This document shows, one piece after another, positions 5,976-7,662 of a DNA stretch of 7,662 nt. The notes below the pieces were generated by a model. The model was not told where the DNA came from. It made no database searches and worked only from the letters and a program-made list of their open reading frames with translations. Where the stretch lies: assembly GCA_031254995.1 (NCBI GenBank), contig JAIRTJ010000058.1:1-7662 (forward strand). Reading direction: 5' to 3'. This DNA is from Eubacteriales Family XIII. Incertae Sedis bacterium (GTDB taxonomy: Bacteria > Bacillota > Clostridia > Peptostreptococcales > Anaerovoracaceae). Position numbers and translations under genes: made by a program. Positions within the stretch are counted from its first letter, which is position 1. Each line of letters opens with the position of its first letter.

Positions 5976-6515
5976 ATGTGTTCCGTGAGAAAAATAGAGA
6001 TCGATGAGAGACGCGCGCTCAAGGATTTCGAAAAGAAGATACTCGAACGTCAGGATCTCGACTTCATTCTGCCCGTTACCGTTGCGGAGAGTGAGGATGG
6101 GATGCAGTTGCTGTATTTGACGGACGGCTATGCGCCCTTGAACGAATGCGAACTGCGCGATTTGGGCGAGGTTTTTCGCGTCGCGCGCCTGTTTCTGACG
6201 TGTCTGTCTGCGGGACGAGATCGTCTGCTCGATACGCGAGGATTCTTTTTCGATCCCGGTTGCGTCTATGTGAAATGCGGCGCAAACGATGTCCGGCTGC
6301 TCTTCGGGGACGTTCGCGAGGGGAAGGAGTCGGACGCGCACTCGGTTCTGCCGGTGTTGACGACTTTGGCCGAGTTTCGGCGAGTCCTTGGCGCGAAGAG
6401 CGCGATCGGCCGCATAATCAAACGAATCAGAGAAACGGAACCCGGATTCGCGGAGATGAGAAAGATCGTCGCCTTTGTCGAGAGGGAATGGCGGTACATA
6501 CAGCCGGACGTCTGA
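5976..6515 (+). CDS. DUF6382-like protein at the end of the pilus cluster, without FHA domain
   Basis: A 179-residue protein with no signal peptide or membrane segment, so probably cytoplasmic. It resembles, by pattern only, the N-terminal DUF6382 domain of FHA-containing proteins that often close Tad clusters in Clostridia. The clues are an early FILPVTVAESEDGMQLLYL strand region, a central helix EVFRVARLFLTCLSAGRDR, then RGFFFDPGCVYVK (89-100), like the family's LLLDPxxIYV strand, and a VRLLFGDV strand. The frame stops after about 179 residues, where an FHA domain would be expected to follow. Start choice is uncertain: ATG 5976 has GGGAAAGGA 12 bases upstream, and GTG 5985 has CGGAG 9 bases upstream. 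It lies 31 bases after the TadE-like gene, so it is probably the last gene of the operon. A regulatory role in pilus assembly is inference; it could also be an unrelated small protein. Confidence 0.55.
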   Translation: MCSVRKIEIDERRALKDFEKKILERQDLDFILPVTVAESEDGMQLLYLTDGYAPLNECELRDLGEVFRVARLFLTCLSAGRDRLLDTRGFFFDPGCVYVKCGANDVRLLFGDVREGKESDAHSVLPVLTTLAEFRRVLGAKSAIGRIIKRIRETEPGFAEMRKIVAFVEREWRYIQPDV

Positions 6516-6581
6516 AGCCGACTCAAGTCCTGACGCGGGAGGAGCTCACGCAGCCCGTCTCGGCTCTTTTCTGCGTCGTGC

Positions 6582-6610
6582 GAGACCGATCGGTTTCATC
6601 CCGTTTTTTT
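6582..6610 (+). terminator. Weak candidate terminator after the pilus operon
   Basis: GAGACC (6582-6587) and GGTTTC (6592-6597) pair with one G-U around a GATC loop; 6 bases later there is a run of seven T (6604-6610). The gap between stem and T-run and the short stem make this a poor intrinsic terminator, but it is the best candidate between the two transcription units. The left arm can also pair with GTCTCG at 6557-6562. Confidence 0.35.
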
Positions 6611-6629
6611 CGAGAGCCGATGCTTTCCC

Positions 6630-6659
6630 TTGCATGAACTCAAGAAAAGGATGTATAAT
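6630..6659 (+). promoter_or_regulatory. Candidate SigA-type promoter of the permease gene
   Basis: A perfect -10 box TATAAT (6654-6659) lies 18 bases after TTGCAT (6630-6635), which matches TTGACA only in its TTG. Transcription would begin near 6666, giving a leader of about 90 bases before ATG 6757. The -10 is convincing in this GC-rich region; the -35 is weak. A TG pair directly before the -10 is shifted by one base from the extended -10 consensus. Confidence 0.5.
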
Positions 6660-6699
6660 GATTTGAAAGCGAGGAGATCGCATTAGACGAAGGATTGTT

Positions 6700-6728
6700 T
6701 GCCGCTCGAGCTGTTTGACGTTGCGGCA
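6700..6728 (+). other. Possible hairpin in the permease leader
   Basis: TGCCGC (6700-6705) and GCGGCA (6723-6728) are perfect complements around a 17-base loop that contains part of an 8-base palindrome GCTCGAGC (6704-6711). It ends 16 bases before the ribosome site. It is too small to match any riboswitch class I know. It may be chance or a minor translational control element. Confidence 0.25.
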
Positions 6729-6756
6729 GGGACAGTGACTCGGGAAAGGAGCGCAT

Positions 6757-7662
6757 ATGGCTGATCTGAATCAAAGCTCAGGCCGGTTGGACGGGGTAGC
6801 CGGGCTGAAAAAGATCGACATGAAGGTGGGCGGCGTAGTATTCATGCTGTACTGCCTTGTGGCCGCGGGGGCTTTCGGCATCGAAGAGATGATCCCCAAC
6901 GGAGCGGGAATCACGCTGACGATGTTGATCGTTTTTCCTTTTATATGGGCATGGCCCATCAGCAATTTGGTGGCCGAGGCCGGTTCTGTCCTGCCGTCGG
7001 AAGGCGGCGTCTACGTCTGGGCTAAGGAAGCGTTCGGGGAATTCTGGGGATTTCAGGCCGGTTGGTACAATACGGTATCCATCTACATTACTAACGGCGT
7101 ATACACCGCCCTCGTCGTTGACTACACGAGCCAATACATTCCCGTGTTGGCGGATTCCGATCTCATGAAATTCGGTCTGAAACTCGTCATGATTCTCATA
7201 TTTACCGTCATCAATCTTCTGGGTTTGCGCGAGGTCGGCATCGTAAGTTCCATTCTGTCCGTCGCCATTATCGCGGCGTTCGCCGTGGTTGCATTGGTCG
7301 GTCTCATCAATTGGAATTACAATCCGATGGAGCCTTTTATAGCGGAGGAATTGTCCGCGTCCGAGGCGATCAGCGGCACGTTGGCCATCTGCATCTGGAT
7401 GTACTGCGGATACGAATGCATCTCGACCTTGGCCGGCGAGGTGAAGAATCCGCAGGTGATCCCGAAGGGACTTTTGATCGCGATGCCGCTCATCGCGGCG
7501 ACCTACGTTCTGCCCACCTTGGGCGGACTCGCTTCCGTCGGCGATTACCTGAATTGGGGCACGGAAGGGGATTCCGTAGGTTATGCCGACGTGCTCACGC
7601 GAAACCTCGGCCCGATCTGGGGATATCTGTTCCTCGGCATCGCCATCGTTTCCCAGTGCGCC
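6757..7662 (+). CDS. APC-superfamily amino acid/polyamine permease (PUT-like), truncated at the window edge
   Basis: A multi-pass membrane transporter; 302 codons are visible and the frame is still open at 7662, so about a third of a typical 430-480-residue APC protein is missing. Visible features are the first helix with its unwound Gly-containing centre (LYCLVAAGAFGIEEM, 31-45), a second helix with FPFIWAWPISNLVAEAGSVL, the PSEGGVYVWAKEAFGEFWGF stretch (80-99), and the family motif GYECISTLAGEVKNP...IPKG (218-238). The GAFGIEEM segment together with GGxYxWxxxAFGxFWGFQxGW resembles the PUT/LAT-like polyamine and amino acid branch (as in plant polyamine uptake transporters) more than classic AAT permeases. 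The substrate cannot be told from sequence alone. ATG 6757 has AAAGGAG (6745-6751) 5 bases upstream and its own candidate promoter. It is separated by 241 bases from the pilus cluster and is probably functionally unrelated. Codon use looks like its neighbours', with no sign of recent transfer. Confidence 0.92.
   Translation, partial: MADLNQSSGRLDGVAGLKKIDMKVGGVVFMLYCLVAAGAFGIEEMIPNGAGITLTMLIVFPFIWAWPISNLVAEAGSVLPSEGGVYVWAKEAFGEFWGFQAGWYNTVSIYITNGVYTALVVDYTSQYIPVLADSDLMKFGLKLVMILIFTVINLLGLREVGIVSSILSVAIIAAFAVVALVGLINWNYNPMEPFIAEELSASEAISGTLAICIWMYCGYECISTLAGEVKNPQVIPKGLLIAMPLIAATYVLPTLGGLASVGDYLNWGTEGDSVGYADVLTRNLGPIWGYLFLGIAIVSQCA

Noticed and set aside
5952..6341. 129-codon minus-strand open frame opposite the DUF6382-like gene
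   Set aside because: It has no ribosome site, lies against the operon direction and shows no recognisable domain. It mirrors the + strand codon pattern.
6146..6637. 163-codon + strand frame overlapping the DUF6382-like gene and the intergenic region
   Set aside because: It is Arg-rich and low in complexity, lies out of frame with the better-supported gene, and has no ribosome site.
6669..6681. GCGA/TCGC mini-hairpin just after the permease promoter
   Set aside because: Four base pairs with a five-base loop is expected often by chance in this composition.
1..7662. CRISPR arrays, tRNA or rRNA genes, insertion sequences, phage genes
   Set aside because: No regularly spaced direct repeats, cloverleaf-like segments, transposase motifs or phage structural genes were seen on either strand.

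Overview
The window reads as the downstream half of a Gram-positive type IVc (Tad/Flp) pilus operon followed by the start of an unrelated amino-acid/polyamine permease gene. All supported genes are on the + strand. The DNA is GC-rich (estimated by eye at mid-50s percent). The gene set (CpaF-type ATPase, TadB-like and TadC-like membrane proteins, a very small Flp-type pilin, TadE-like pseudopilins, a DUF5702-type protein and a DUF6382-like protein), the strong AGGAGG-type ribosome sites and the absence of secretin or other outer-membrane genes all point to a member of the Bacillota, most likely class Clostridia. This is an inference from gene content, not a taxonomic identification.

Layout. 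Bases 1-719 hold the C-terminal part of the CpaF/TadA secretion ATPase, whose start lies off the left edge. It overlaps a tadB-like gene (703-1560), which overlaps by ATGA a tadC-like gene (1557-3020). That TadC-like protein carries a large domain between its first two membrane segments that looks like a degenerate bacterial Ig fold. After a short intergenic stretch with an inverted repeat comes a 58-residue Flp-like pilin (3105-3281), then a TadE-like pseudopilin (3295-3762), a DUF5702-type membrane-anchored protein (3817-5118), and a second TadE-like protein (5102-5944) with two tandem His/Cys modules at its C-terminus. The cluster ends with a DUF6382-like cytoplasmic protein (5976-6515). 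The spacing is tight, with several overlaps, so 1-6515 is probably one transcription unit.

The 241 bases from 6516 to 6756 contain no gene. They hold a weak terminator-like hairpin with a T-run and a candidate SigA promoter with a perfect TATAAT. From 6757 to the right edge is the first 302 codons of an APC-superfamily permease that resembles the PUT-type polyamine/amino-acid transporters.

How the genes fit together. CpaF would power the TadB/TadC inner-membrane platform. Flp would be the major pilin, and the TadE-like and DUF5702-type proteins would be minor subunits or surface-exposed accessory proteins. The prepilin peptidase (TadV/CpaA), the TadZ/CpaE-like protein and the N-terminus of CpaF are not in the window and probably lie to the left. 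Nothing here is clearly a new system. The most unusual parts are the Ig-like insertion in TadC, the exactly repeated His/Cys modules in the second TadE, the Gln at position +5 of the pilin, and several inverted repeats at gene boundaries.
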